This document shows positions 16,861 to 24,957 of a stretch of DNA of 64,000 nucleotides, piece by piece (within the stretch, counting starts at the first letter, position 1; every line of letters starts with the position of its first letter). The position numbers and the translations under genes were made by a program. Location of the stretch: positions 55,324-119,323 of the forward strand of contig JAZQUR010000085.1 of NCBI GenBank assembly GCA_045631425.1, given 5' to 3'. The DNA comes from Treponema_I sp045631425. GTDB lineage: Bacteria > Spirochaetota > Spirochaetia > Treponematales > Treponemataceae. The notes beneath the pieces are model-generated. The model worked only from the letters and a program-made list of their open reading frames with translations. It made no database searches and had not been told where the DNA came from.

Positions 16861-17946
16861 ATGAAAAACTTAGACGATTCAGTTGAAGAAATAAAAGAAA
16901 CAATAAATCGACGTGGCTTTGTAAAAGTTCCTGTTCAAGAAGACCAATTAGGAAAAGAAAGCAGTTTCCGCCGTGTTGCAAAATTTTTGCTTTTAATTGG
17001 TGTTGAACAAGCTTCTAAGATTTTATCACTTTTGCCTCAAGATCAAATCGAAAAATTGATGATAGAAATTGCTTCTATTCGATATGTTGATCCCGAAGAA
17101 GCTTCTGTCATTCTTGCTGAATTTAAAGCACTTTCTGAAAAACATGATGCAATCGGCGGAATCGAAAAAGCTCGTCAAATTCTAGAAGCAACTTATGGAA
17201 AAGAAAAAGCTGCTTACATGCTGGAAAAAGCGGTTCCAAAACAAGTTGAAGAACCATTTACATATCTAAACGAACTTGACGGCGAAAAAGTTTATATTGT
17301 GCTAAAAGATGAAGCAGTTGCAATAAAAACTTTAGTTTTGTCAAAAATCGCGCCAGTTCTTGCTGCCGATGTTATAAAAAGAATGCCAGAAGATGAAAAA
17401 AAACAAACAATTCTTCGTTTGGCAAAAATGCAAAATATCGACCAAGACACTGTAAATCGTGTAGATTTTTTAATCCGTGAAAAAGTGAAAGTTCTTGGAA
17501 ATACAAATACAGAAGTTGTGGACGGACGAGGCGCTTTGGCAGAAATCCTAAAACGCATGGAACTAAAATCCGAAAACGCAATTTTGTCTGCTATTGAGGA
17601 GTCCGACCCAGATTTGTCAAAAGATTTGCACGAAAGACTTTTCTCAAAAGACGATGTTATTAATGCAGACGACAGATATTTACAAGAGTTTTTGCAAAAA
17701 ATGTCTGATAAAGATATAGCAATTTTGATTTCTGACAAAAATCAAGATTTTAGAGGAAAAATCCTTTCAAATGTTTCTTCTGGTCGTGGTTTGAATATTA
17801 TCGAAGAAGAAAATTTGATAAAACCCCTTCGCAAAGTTGACGTTGACTCTGCTACAAAAGAGTTTTACGCAAAACTACGTCACGCTTATGAAAAAGGTGA
17901 TTTATTTATCAAAGGTCGCTCAGAAGATGATATTTACGTTGAGTGA
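16861..17946 (+). CDS. fliG1: FliG1-like flagellar motor switch protein homologue
   Basis: A 361-residue FliG-family protein of the rotor C-ring. The N-terminal part (SSFRRVAKFLLLIGVEQASKILSLLPQDQIEKLMIEIASI) and the middle domain (GGIEKARQILEATYGKEKAAYML) are clear FliG. The EHPQ-type mid-domain motif is replaced by LKDEAVAIKTLVLSKIAP. The C-terminal torque helix (DDRYLQEFLQKMSDKDIAILISDK) lacks the usual charge pattern. That divergence matches the spirochaetal FliG1 paralogue, which differs from the essential FliG2; this link is family knowledge. I start at 16861 because the upstream in-frame part overlaps the sec terminator. Confidence 0.82.
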   Translation: MKNLDDSVEEIKETINRRGFVKVPVQEDQLGKESSFRRVAKFLLLIGVEQASKILSLLPQDQIEKLMIEIASIRYVDPEEASVILAEFKALSEKHDAIGGIEKARQILEATYGKEKAAYMLEKAVPKQVEEPFTYLNELDGEKVYIVLKDEAVAIKTLVLSKIAPVLAADVIKRMPEDEKKQTILRLAKMQNIDQDTVNRVDFLIREKVKVLGNTNTEVVDGRGALAEILKRMELKSENAILSAIEESDPDLSKDLHERLFSKDDVINADDRYLQEFLQKMSDKDIAILISDKNQDFRGKILSNVSSGRGLNIIEEENLIKPLRKVDVDSATKEFYAKLRHAYEKGDLFIKGRSEDDIYVE

Positions 17947-17976
17947 TATTAAAACAAAATAAATGAGGTTTTAACA

Positions 17977-20961
17977 TTGATTATGAAAAAAGGCGATATA
18001 TATAACGGTTTCCAAGTTTTAGATGTTCAAGAAATCCCATTTCTTAAAGCAACTGGAATTTGGTGTGTCCACGAAAAAACAAAAATGGAAGTTTTTCATC
18101 TTCTAAACGATGATTCAGAAAACCTTTTTGCATACGGTTTTAAAACTTTACCAACAAACTCAAAAGGTTCTGCTCACATTTTGGAACACTCCGTTTTATG
18201 TGGCTCAAAAAACTATCCATTGAAAGATCCTTTTATCCGTCTTTCAAATCAAAGCGTAAAAACCTTTCTAAATGCTCTAACTTTCCCAGATAAAACCGTT
18301 TATCCTGGAAGTTCCCAAGTTGAAAAAGACTATTTTAACCTAATGTCAGTTTACGGCGATGCAGTTTTCTTTCCAGAACTAAAACCAGAAATCTTTATGC
18401 AAGAAGCTCATCACCTAGAAGTTGATGAAAAGGGCAAATTCTCACTTCAAGGCGTTGTTTTTAACGAAATGAAGGGAAGTTACTCAAACTACGAAAGCGT
18501 GATTTTTGACGAACTAATCGAAAATCTTTTGCCAAATACACCTTACGCAAAAGACTCTGGTGGAAATCCTGTAAATATTCCAGAACTTACATACGAAGAA
18601 TTAAAAGCTTTTCACAAAAAATACTATTCTCCATCAAACTGCAAACTTTTCTTAGCTGGAAATATTCCAACCGAAAAACAGCTTGATTTTATCTCAGAAC
18701 GATTTTTGAATCATCTTGAAGCTTATGAAGTGGACTTCCCATCAAATGAGCTTGTGAAATTTTCAGAACCAAAATCCATCAATGTTACAGGTCCATATTC
18801 CAAAGAAAATAAAAAAAATATGGTGGTTGTGGCTTGGTCAACAGGTGCAACAAACAATCCTGTAGATTATATGGAAAATCTCATTTTGGAAGAAATCCTT
18901 ATCGGTCATGAAGGCTCTCCTTTGGCAAAAGCTATGCTTGAGTCAAAACTTGGTGAAGATATTGCTCCTTTGTGTGGATTTGAAAGCACTCTAAAACACT
19001 TGATTTTTGTAACTGGTTTGCGTGGCGTAAAAAAATCCAACGTAAAAAAAGTAGAAAAATTAATTGTAGATACTTTGAAAAATCTATGTGAAACAGGAAT
19101 TCCAAAAAAAGAAATCGAAACTGCTCTAATGTCCATCGAATTCGCTGATAGGGAAGTAAAACGAGCAAACGGACCATTTTCTCTAACATTGATGCGACGT
19201 TGTTATCGTGGCTGGATGAACGAAAAATCCCCATTTGAAATCCTTCAAGATAGAGAAGTTTTCAAAGAAATAAAAGAAAAAATTCTAAGTGATGAAAACT
19301 ATATTATCCAAATGTTGAAAAATCGCTTAGTAGAAAATAATCACAGACTTTTGGTAAATGCTTGTGGCTCAAAAAAATACGATAAAAACTTTGATAAAGC
19401 ATTGAAAAAAGCTGTAAACAAAGCTGCAAAAGCCACAACTGTTGAAAAAGTAAAAGAAGCCCAAGAAAAGTTGCATCTTTTCCAGCAAACTCCAGATTCA
19501 GAATCAGATTTAGCATTGTTGCCTCACCTTAAAACCTCTGAACTTGATAACAAAGTTGAATGGATTGATTTACAACAAGAAAATATTGGCAACGTACCAG
19601 TTTTTTCAAACGAAGATGCAGTAAACGGCATTTCTTACCTAAAATTGTGGTTCCCTTTAGATTTGCTTTCTCCAGAAGAATATAAATTTTTAACATTTTA
19701 TTCTGGCGTAATCACTGCTTTAGGTTTCGCTGGTAAAAACTGGGCAGAAGCATCTTCTTACGTAGCAGAAAATCTTGGAAATCTAAGCGCAAGTCCATCA
19801 TCTTGGTCTGTAGAAAAACAAGACTTGGAAAAGTTTGGGCTTTCATCAGTTGATACAAAAGAAGCAAAACAAGCCTTATACGAAAAAAATCCTCTTCTCG
19901 GCCGGGATTGGATAACATATCGAATCAAATTCCTAGAAGAAAAAACACCAGAAGCTATAAAACTTCTTTTTGAGTGTGTAAAATCTCTTTCATTTGATGA
20001 TACAGAGCGACTAAAACAACTTGTTAGCGAATATCACGCTGAAATGTTGGCATCTGTTATTCCTGGGGGAAGCGAAATTGCTTGTTTACGTTCAAAAGCT
20101 GGCATGCTTCACTCAGCAACTGTTTCAGAATTATTCTCAGGAATTTCTCAGGTTTATTTCGCAAAAGAAATCTTTGAAATGGATATAAACCTTCTCACAG
20201 AAAAATTGAAATCAATTCATGAAAAAGTGATTTCATCTGGTCTTGTGGTAAATCTTACTGCAACCGAATCTGGAGTTGTGGCTGCAAAAAAAGAACTCTC
20301 ATCTTATTTGCAAGATTTTGAAGCACCAAAACCACCAGTTTTCTACGAAGAAAAAGAATTTCAAGCAATTTGCTATCCAGAAAATCAAAATGCTGAACCA
20401 GAATGGTTTGATGCAAACTCTGCGATTGGTTTTGCCGGATGTGCTTGTAAAATCGATTTAGATGATGAAAAAGCAAAAGTTGCATTAAACGTGTTCTTAC
20501 GCTGGTTTACAAATACTCTTTTATGGGAGAGAATAAGAACTGTTGGTGGTGCTTACGGTGCAAGAGCAAGTCTCGAAGAAATGGATCGTCTTTTGGTTTT
20601 CTATTCTTATCGTGATGCTACACCAGAAAAATCTCTAGAAGAATTTGTAAATTGTATAAAAGAAGCTGCAAACTATGTATTCACCCAAGAAGAAACTGAA
20701 AAATCTATCACAGGATATTACAGTTTGCTAATTAGTCCAAAAGCGCCCGGGGCTCGTGGGGAAATCGCCTTTTTGCGAAAAATTTGCCAACGCACAAAAG
20801 AGCAAAAACAGCGTGAAATGGATTTGCTACTTTCTATCACCCCTGAAGATTTGCAAAATGCAGCTAATTTTCTAGCTTCAACTTGTGAAAATTTACAAAA
20901 AACAATAATTTATAATAAAAATAATAAATTTGCTGGCAAAATCAATATTTTACCTTTATAA
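17977..20961 (+). CDS. M16C zinc metallopeptidase (presequence-protease family)
   Basis: A 994-residue inverzincin. The HxxEH motif is in GSAHILEHSVLCGS (about residue 68), and the downstream glutamate region is in VVFNEMKGSYSNYES. The protein has two M16 halves joined by a helical linker, with the second inactive half carrying RTVGGAYGARASLEEMDRLLVFYSYRD. Relatives (PreP, falcilysin, Cym1) degrade short peptides inside a closed chamber. No signal peptide is seen, so it is probably cytosolic. The Shine-Dalgarno TGAGGT (17964-17969) is best spaced for the TTG at 17977. An ATG at 17983 in the same frame is the alternative. Confidence 0.93.
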   Translation: MIMKKGDIYNGFQVLDVQEIPFLKATGIWCVHEKTKMEVFHLLNDDSENLFAYGFKTLPTNSKGSAHILEHSVLCGSKNYPLKDPFIRLSNQSVKTFLNALTFPDKTVYPGSSQVEKDYFNLMSVYGDAVFFPELKPEIFMQEAHHLEVDEKGKFSLQGVVFNEMKGSYSNYESVIFDELIENLLPNTPYAKDSGGNPVNIPELTYEELKAFHKKYYSPSNCKLFLAGNIPTEKQLDFISERFLNHLEAYEVDFPSNELVKFSEPKSINVTGPYSKENKKNMVVVAWSTGATNNPVDYMENLILEEILIGHEGSPLAKAMLESKLGEDIAPLCGFESTLKHLIFVTGLRGVKKSNVKKVEKLIVDTLKNLCETGIPKKEIETALMSIEFADREVKRANGPFSLTLMRRCYRGWMNEKSPFEILQDREVFKEIKEKILSDENYIIQMLKNRLVENNHRLLVNACGSKKYDKNFDKALKKAVNKAAKATTVEKVKEAQEKLHLFQQTPDSESDLALLPHLKTSELDNKVEWIDLQQENIGNVPVFSNEDAVNGISYLKLWFPLDLLSPEEYKFLTFYSGVITALGFAGKNWAEASSYVAENLGNLSASPSSWSVEKQDLEKFGLSSVDTKEAKQALYEKNPLLGRDWITYRIKFLEEKTPEAIKLLFECVKSLSFDDTERLKQLVSEYHAEMLASVIPGGSEIACLRSKAGMLHSATVSELFSGISQVYFAKEIFEMDINLLTEKLKSIHEKVISSGLVVNLTATESGVVAAKKELSSYLQDFEAPKPPVFYEEKEFQAICYPENQNAEPEWFDANSAIGFAGCACKIDLDDEKAKVALNVFLRWFTNTLLWERIRTVGGAYGARASLEEMDRLLVFYSYRDATPEKSLEEFVNCIKEAANYVFTQEETEKSITGYYSLLISPKAPGARGEIAFLRKICQRTKEQKQREMDLLLSITPEDLQNAANFLASTCENLQKTIIYNKNNKFAGKINILPL

Positions 20962-20992
20962 TAAACAAAAATATTGTAATTAGGATTTTTTT

Positions 20993-21190
20993 ATGGATAA
21001 AAAATTAAAAGAATGTGGCGAAAAGCTAAGAAAATTGGTTTCTGATGTTCAAGGTGCTCCATATCCAGGAAATCTTGAAGATGAGTTGTATATGATTTGG
21101 TATGAACATATCCAAAAAACTGCAATAGAATGTTTTGAATTTCTAGATGAAAACATTCCTCAAGAAAAAGACGAACCAGTTGATTTTTAA
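20993..21190 (+). CDS. Small hypothetical protein
   Basis: 65 residues, acidic, no signal or membrane segment. It has a predicted N-terminal helix (DKKLKECGEKLRKLVSDVQ) and an aromatic centre (ELYMIWYEHIQ). I do not recognise the family. It sits 31 bp after the M16C peptidase and its stop codon is directly followed by the ATG of the next gene, so the pair is translationally coupled. Two cysteines are present but no metal motif. It may be an accessory to the tocopherol-cyclase-fold protein. Confidence 0.7.
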   Translation: MDKKLKECGEKLRKLVSDVQGAPYPGNLEDELYMIWYEHIQKTAIECFEFLDENIPQEKDEPVDF

Positions 21191-22333
21191 ATGAAAAATA
21201 AAAAATATTTATCTCGTAATAAATACATGCTAAAAGGGCCTTTGAAAAGAAAGGGTTACGATTGGTGGTGGCATTCCTTTACAGGTTATCATAAAGTTAC
21301 AGGAAAGCCAAAATCATTCTTTATTGAATATTTTGTAATGAACCCTTCAAAGAACCTTAAATCTCCAGTTTTTGGACAAACTGATGGTGAACGCTTATTT
21401 GATAGTGGTGCCGCTGGAACTGTAAAACCTTCCTACGTGATGATAAAAGCTGGTGCTTGGGGCGAGAATGCAAAACAAATTCACAATTTTTTCTCAACCG
21501 ATGATTTAGAAATTGGGGCAAAACAACTTTCTCTTCGTGTTGGTAATTGTACACTTTCCGAAGATTCTTTGATAGGTGTTGTAAATCTTTCTTCTTCAGA
21601 GGCTGCTGCACATCCTGAATATATGTCTGATTCTGGCTCAATGTCATGGAATCTAAAAATGGATAAGCAAATTGCTTTTAATCCAGGATATGCAACCTCA
21701 TGGTTTTTCAGAAGTTTGAACCTATTTCAAATGTATTGGCACGCACAAGGTGTAAAAACTGAATATTCTGGAACTGTAATTTATGATGGTGAAGAATATG
21801 TTGTTCTTCCAGAAAAATCATTCGGATATGCTGATAAAAACTGGGGTAGTGGATTTACTAAACCTTGGGTTTGGCTTTCAAGTTGTAATCTAAAAAGTCA
21901 AATTACAAATGCTAGAGCCCACAATTCATGTTTTGATATTGGTGGTGGTTGTCCTAAAGTTTTAGGTATCCCACTAAAACGAAAATTACTTGTATTTCTA
22001 AAAACTGAAGATAAGACCTACGAGTTCAATTTTTCAAAATTTTGGAAATATTCTAAAGTTAAGTTTGAGTTTTCAGAGTCAGATGAATTGCTTCACTGGT
22101 ATGTTTGTGCTGAAAATCGCAGATATTTGCTAGATGTTGATATTTACTGTCCAAAATCAAAAATGCTATTTATCAACTATGAATCACCTATTGGAAAAAA
22201 AGATTTTAATAAACTTTGGAATGGTGGACATGGTTACGGTAACTTAAAGTTGTTTAGAAAAACTAAACGAACTTTAGAGATTGTAGAAGACTATATTGCA
22301 GAAAATTGTGGCTGTGAATACGGCGAAGAATAA
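21191..22333 (+). CDS. Tocopherol-cyclase-fold protein
   Basis: A 380-residue protein matching the bacterial tocopherol cyclase-like family in its hallmark blocks: RKGYDWWWHSFTGYHKVTGK and FFIEYFVMNPS near the N-terminus, then FGYADKNWGSGFTKPWVWLSS in the middle and a CPKVLGIPL block. The fold is lipocalin-like. In plants the enzyme closes the tocopherol chromanol ring, but bacteria of this kind have no known tocopherol pathway, so the substrate is unknown; a lipid or isoprenoid ligand is a guess. No signal peptide. Coupled to the preceding 65-residue ORF and ended by a strong terminator. Confidence 0.78.
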   Translation: MKNKKYLSRNKYMLKGPLKRKGYDWWWHSFTGYHKVTGKPKSFFIEYFVMNPSKNLKSPVFGQTDGERLFDSGAAGTVKPSYVMIKAGAWGENAKQIHNFFSTDDLEIGAKQLSLRVGNCTLSEDSLIGVVNLSSSEAAAHPEYMSDSGSMSWNLKMDKQIAFNPGYATSWFFRSLNLFQMYWHAQGVKTEYSGTVIYDGEEYVVLPEKSFGYADKNWGSGFTKPWVWLSSCNLKSQITNARAHNSCFDIGGGCPKVLGIPLKRKLLVFLKTEDKTYEFNFSKFWKYSKVKFEFSESDELLHWYVCAENRRYLLDVDIYCPKSKMLFINYESPIGKKDFNKLWNGGHGYGNLKLFRKTKRTLEIVEDYIAENCGCEYGEE

Positions 22334-22343
22334 TCATTAAGAG

Positions 22344-22382
22344 AAAATGCTTAGTAAATTTTTGTTTACTAAGCATTTTTTT
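22344..22382 (+). terminator. Terminator after tocopherol-cyclase-like gene
   Basis: AATGCTTAGTAAA pairs with TTTACTAAGCATT around a short T-rich loop, followed by a T-run. Confidence 0.9.
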
Positions 22383-22423
22383 ATTATATTTTACTTGAAA
22401 TCTTTACTTTTGTTTACATTCTA

Positions 22424-22452
22424 TTGACATAATGCAGTCAAAGAAATATTAT
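22424..22452 (+). promoter_or_regulatory. gapA promoter
   Basis: Consensus TTGACA (22424-22429), 17-bp spacer, TATTAT (22447-22452). Transcription would begin about 27 bp before the gapA ATG. Confidence 0.75.
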
Positions 22453-22485
22453 TGAATAAACTTTTATTGATAGGAGTAACCTCGA

Positions 22486-23484
22486 ATGATTAAAGTAGGT
22501 ATTAACGGTTTTGGCCGTATTGGTCGCATGGTTTTCCGTGCTGCTGTAGAAAATTTCGCTAACGATATCCAAATCGTTGGAATTAACGATCTTTTAGACC
22601 CAGATTACTTAGCATATATGCTTAAATATGACTCAGTACACGGTCCTTTCAAAGGTGAAGTTGCTATTGAAGGTAACACACTAGTTGTAAACGGTAACAA
22701 AATCCGTCTAACAGCTGAAATGGATCCAGCTAACCTAAAATGGGACGAAGTTGGAGCAGACGTAGTTGTTGAATCAACAGGTCTATTCCTAGAAGACGAA
22801 AAAGCTCGTAAACACATCACAGCTGGTGCTAAAAAAGTTATCATGTCAGCACCTTCAAAAGATGCTACACCAATGTTCGTATACGGTGTAAACGACAAAA
22901 CATATGCTGGACAAGACATCATTTCTAACGCTTCTTGTACAACAAACTGTCTAGCACCTATTTCAAAAGTTCTAAACGACAAATTCGGAATCAAACGCGG
23001 TCTTATGACAACAATCCACGCTGCTACAGCTACACAAAAAACTGTAGACGGTCCTTCAAAGAAAGACTGGAGAGGTGGACGCGGTATCCTAGAAAACATG
23101 ATTCCATCATCAACAGGTGCAGCTAAAGCTGTAGGTAAAGTTCTACCTGAACTAAACGGAAAACTAACAGGTATGTCAGTACGTGTTCCTACATCAGACG
23201 TATCATTTGTTGACCTAACAGTTGAACTAAACAAAGAATGTACATACGACGAAATCTGTGCAGCAATGAAAGCAGCTTCAGAAGGTGAACTAAAAGGTAT
23301 CCTAGGTTACACAGAAGATGCAGTTGTTTCAACAGACTTCCGTGACGATGCTCGCACATCAATTTTCGATGCAAAAGCTGGTATCCAACTAGACTCAACA
23401 TTCGTAAAAGTATGTTCATGGTACGACAACGAATGGGGTTACTCAAACAAAGTTCTAGAAATGGCAAAAGTTATTGCAAAATAA
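22486..23484 (+). CDS. gapA: Glyceraldehyde-3-phosphate dehydrogenase
   Basis: The glycolytic NAD-dependent phosphorylating dehydrogenase, cytosolic and tetrameric. 332 residues with the Rossmann start VGINGFGRIGRMVFR, the catalytic cysteine in SNASCTTNCLAP (about residue 151), the histidine in TTIHAATATQK and the terminal WYDNEWGYSNK. GTAACCTC-type spacing upstream is weak, but the promoter is strong. Leucine is encoded by CTA in 17 of 22 cases, unlike the TTA/TTG-rich genes around it, as expected if highly expressed genes here prefer CTA. It is followed by the first copy of a duplicated terminator. Confidence 0.98.
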   Translation: MIKVGINGFGRIGRMVFRAAVENFANDIQIVGINDLLDPDYLAYMLKYDSVHGPFKGEVAIEGNTLVVNGNKIRLTAEMDPANLKWDEVGADVVVESTGLFLEDEKARKHITAGAKKVIMSAPSKDATPMFVYGVNDKTYAGQDIISNASCTTNCLAPISKVLNDKFGIKRGLMTTIHAATATQKTVDGPSKKDWRGGRGILENMIPSSTGAAKAVGKVLPELNGKLTGMSVRVPTSDVSFVDLTVELNKECTYDEICAAMKAASEGELKGILGYTEDAVVSTDFRDDARTSIFDAKAGIQLDSTFVKVCSWYDNEWGYSNKVLEMAKVIAK

Positions 23485-23510
23485 GTTTTTAGACTTTAGA
23501 GCAATCTAAT

Positions 23511-23571
23511 GAAAAGGGCACTTCTCGTTTTGGGAAGTGCCCTTTTTTTGTAAAAAATGATTTATCGGTAT
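23511..23571 (+). terminator. gapA terminator, copy 1 of a duplicated segment
   Basis: AGGGCACTTCTC pairs with GGAAGTGCCCT, then TTTTTTT. The whole 61-bp segment, including bases beyond the T-run, recurs without gaps at 24826-24886 with six differences. Confidence 0.9.
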
Positions 23572-23576
23572 AATGA

Positions 23577-23603
23577 TTGACAAAAAAAATCGGGGGATAT
23601 AAT
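23577..23603 (+). promoter_or_regulatory. Promoter of lipoprotein gene
   Basis: TTGACA (23577-23582) and TATAAT (23598-23603). The 15-bp spacer is shorter than ideal. Lies directly after the gapA terminator. Confidence 0.5.
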
Positions 23604-23667
23604 CTTTTATTTGAACTGACATAAAATTTGATTTGGATTTTATGGTGATTTATGAGGAGTGAAAAAA

Positions 23668-24813
23668 ATGAAAAATAGAGTTTTAGCTTTATTAATTTTA
23701 ACTTTAGTTTTGTTTTGTGGATGTTCTTTTTCCAACAATTTAAATCCAGGCAATTATGATACTTCAGTTTATAATGTACCTATGTCTGAAGTTCTTGAAG
23801 CGAGTAAAGAATTTGTAATGGAGTCTGTTCAGGCTGAAGTTTCAAGATCTGTTTTTGTTGAACTTTCAGAAGAAGATAAATGGCAAGGCTATATTGGTTA
23901 TAATTGGAATGTTCCATCAAATATTTATGGAACAAGTTTAAATAGTGCTGATAACAAGTTGGTTATCAATGGCGAAGATTTAGGTACTTTGCAAAATCTT
24001 ATTCATCATAAAGATGAATATGGTAGTTTTAGGAAAGCAGTTTTTGAATATAATGGGTATATTTATTATGTTCTTGATAATGAAGCAGAAGGTTATGTTG
24101 TTTTGTCTACACAAGATGATTTAGAGCATATTTGTTTTACTCAAGAAGGAAAATTAGAAAGTAAAGATTTTTCTAATTTCAAAATTTGGCAATATTATCA
24201 GGCTAGTGATGGCGAGTTATATCGAGATGGAAATTTGGGATATGCGTATACGCTTCGTAATGTAAAAATGCAAGATGGTAGTTATGCAACTGTAACAGTA
24301 TCTGGTTTTAATTATTATAACTACGGACTACGAGTTTGGATAAAACCATCAAACGGCAATGATGTAAAAATTGAATACCCAATTATGGATGAAACAAATA
24401 CATCTGAATCATGTAATTACAAATATGAAACAAAAACAGATATGAATAAGTATTTTGTAGAAAAAGAAGAAGCAAATTTCATTTTCGAATATACAAATAA
24501 AACAGGTAAAGATGTAACTATATATAATCTAATTTATGATTCTCGTGTTTTTAATTTTGATAATTCAGTAGTTACAAAAACAGAAAGTGTAATAGTAAAA
24601 GATAACGAAACAGTATCATTTTATTATGATGCAGAAAAAATAATAAATGATTTTGATGATAATTTTGTTTTCGCAAATGAAACATCGGAAAAAGGATGTG
24701 CCTGGTATTATACAGTATGTGAATGGATGAAAAATCAACATGTGAAAGTAACCATGACAAACGATCCTGAAAATGGTGGCGAAAAACACGAATATATACA
24801 AATTGAAGAATAA
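23668..24813 (+). CDS. Predicted lipoprotein of unknown function
   Basis: 381 residues beginning MKNRVLALLILTLVLFCGCSF. The signal peptide with a lipobox ending in Cys (VLFCGC) predicts a lipid-anchored envelope protein. The ATG at 23668 is preceded by GAGGAG at a good distance, so I do not use the GTG at 23659. The mature part is acidic and rich in Tyr, Asn and Gly, with DNEAEGYVVLSTQDD and a C-terminal beta-rich NKTGKDVTIYNLIYDSR that could be an Ig-like domain. I recognise no family. The gene sits exactly between two copies of the gapA terminator segment. Confidence 0.8.
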   Translation: MKNRVLALLILTLVLFCGCSFSNNLNPGNYDTSVYNVPMSEVLEASKEFVMESVQAEVSRSVFVELSEEDKWQGYIGYNWNVPSNIYGTSLNSADNKLVINGEDLGTLQNLIHHKDEYGSFRKAVFEYNGYIYYVLDNEAEGYVVLSTQDDLEHICFTQEGKLESKDFSNFKIWQYYQASDGELYRDGNLGYAYTLRNVKMQDGSYATVTVSGFNYYNYGLRVWIKPSNGNDVKIEYPIMDETNTSESCNYKYETKTDMNKYFVEKEEANFIFEYTNKTGKDVTIYNLIYDSRVFNFDNSVVTKTESVIVKDNETVSFYYDAEKIINDFDDNFVFANETSEKGCAWYYTVCEWMKNQHVKVTMTNDPENGGEKHEYIQIEE

Positions 24814-24825
24814 TTAAGTTCTAGA

Positions 24826-24886
24826 GAAAAGGGCACTTCTCGATTTGGGAAGTGCTTTTTTTTTGTGAAAAATGATTTATAGATAT
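24826..24886 (+). terminator. Terminator copy 2, after the lipoprotein gene
   Basis: Near copy of the segment at 23511-23571: six differences in 61 aligned positions, no gaps. The two C-to-T changes in the 3' arm keep the hairpin through G-T pairs, and a T-run follows. Confidence 0.88.
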
Positions 24887-24904
24887 TTTAGATACATAAA
24901 AAAA

Positions 24905-24941
24905 ACTGTCTAACAACTTTTTTTATGAATTGTTAGACAGT
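24905..24941. terminator. Bidirectional terminator before convergent MATE gene
   Basis: ACTGTCTAACAA pairs perfectly with TTGTTAGACAGT. It lies between the lipoprotein gene and the 3' end of the convergent MATE gene. A-rich sequence on the left gives a T-run on the minus strand. Confidence 0.75.
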
Positions 24942-24957
24942 GTAAATTAGAAAAGTT

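Noticed and set aside
17292..17738. 148-codon ORF antisense to fliG1
   Set aside because: Ser/Ile/Phe-rich shadow of a coding frame with no start signals.
22605..23234. 209-codon ORF antisense to gapA
   Set aside because: Wholly inside gapA on the other strand. It comes from the skewed codon use of gapA and has no Shine-Dalgarno or recognisable domain.
23659..23667. GTG start for the lipoprotein gene
   Set aside because: It overlaps the Shine-Dalgarno GAGGAG; the ATG at 23668 is correctly spaced.
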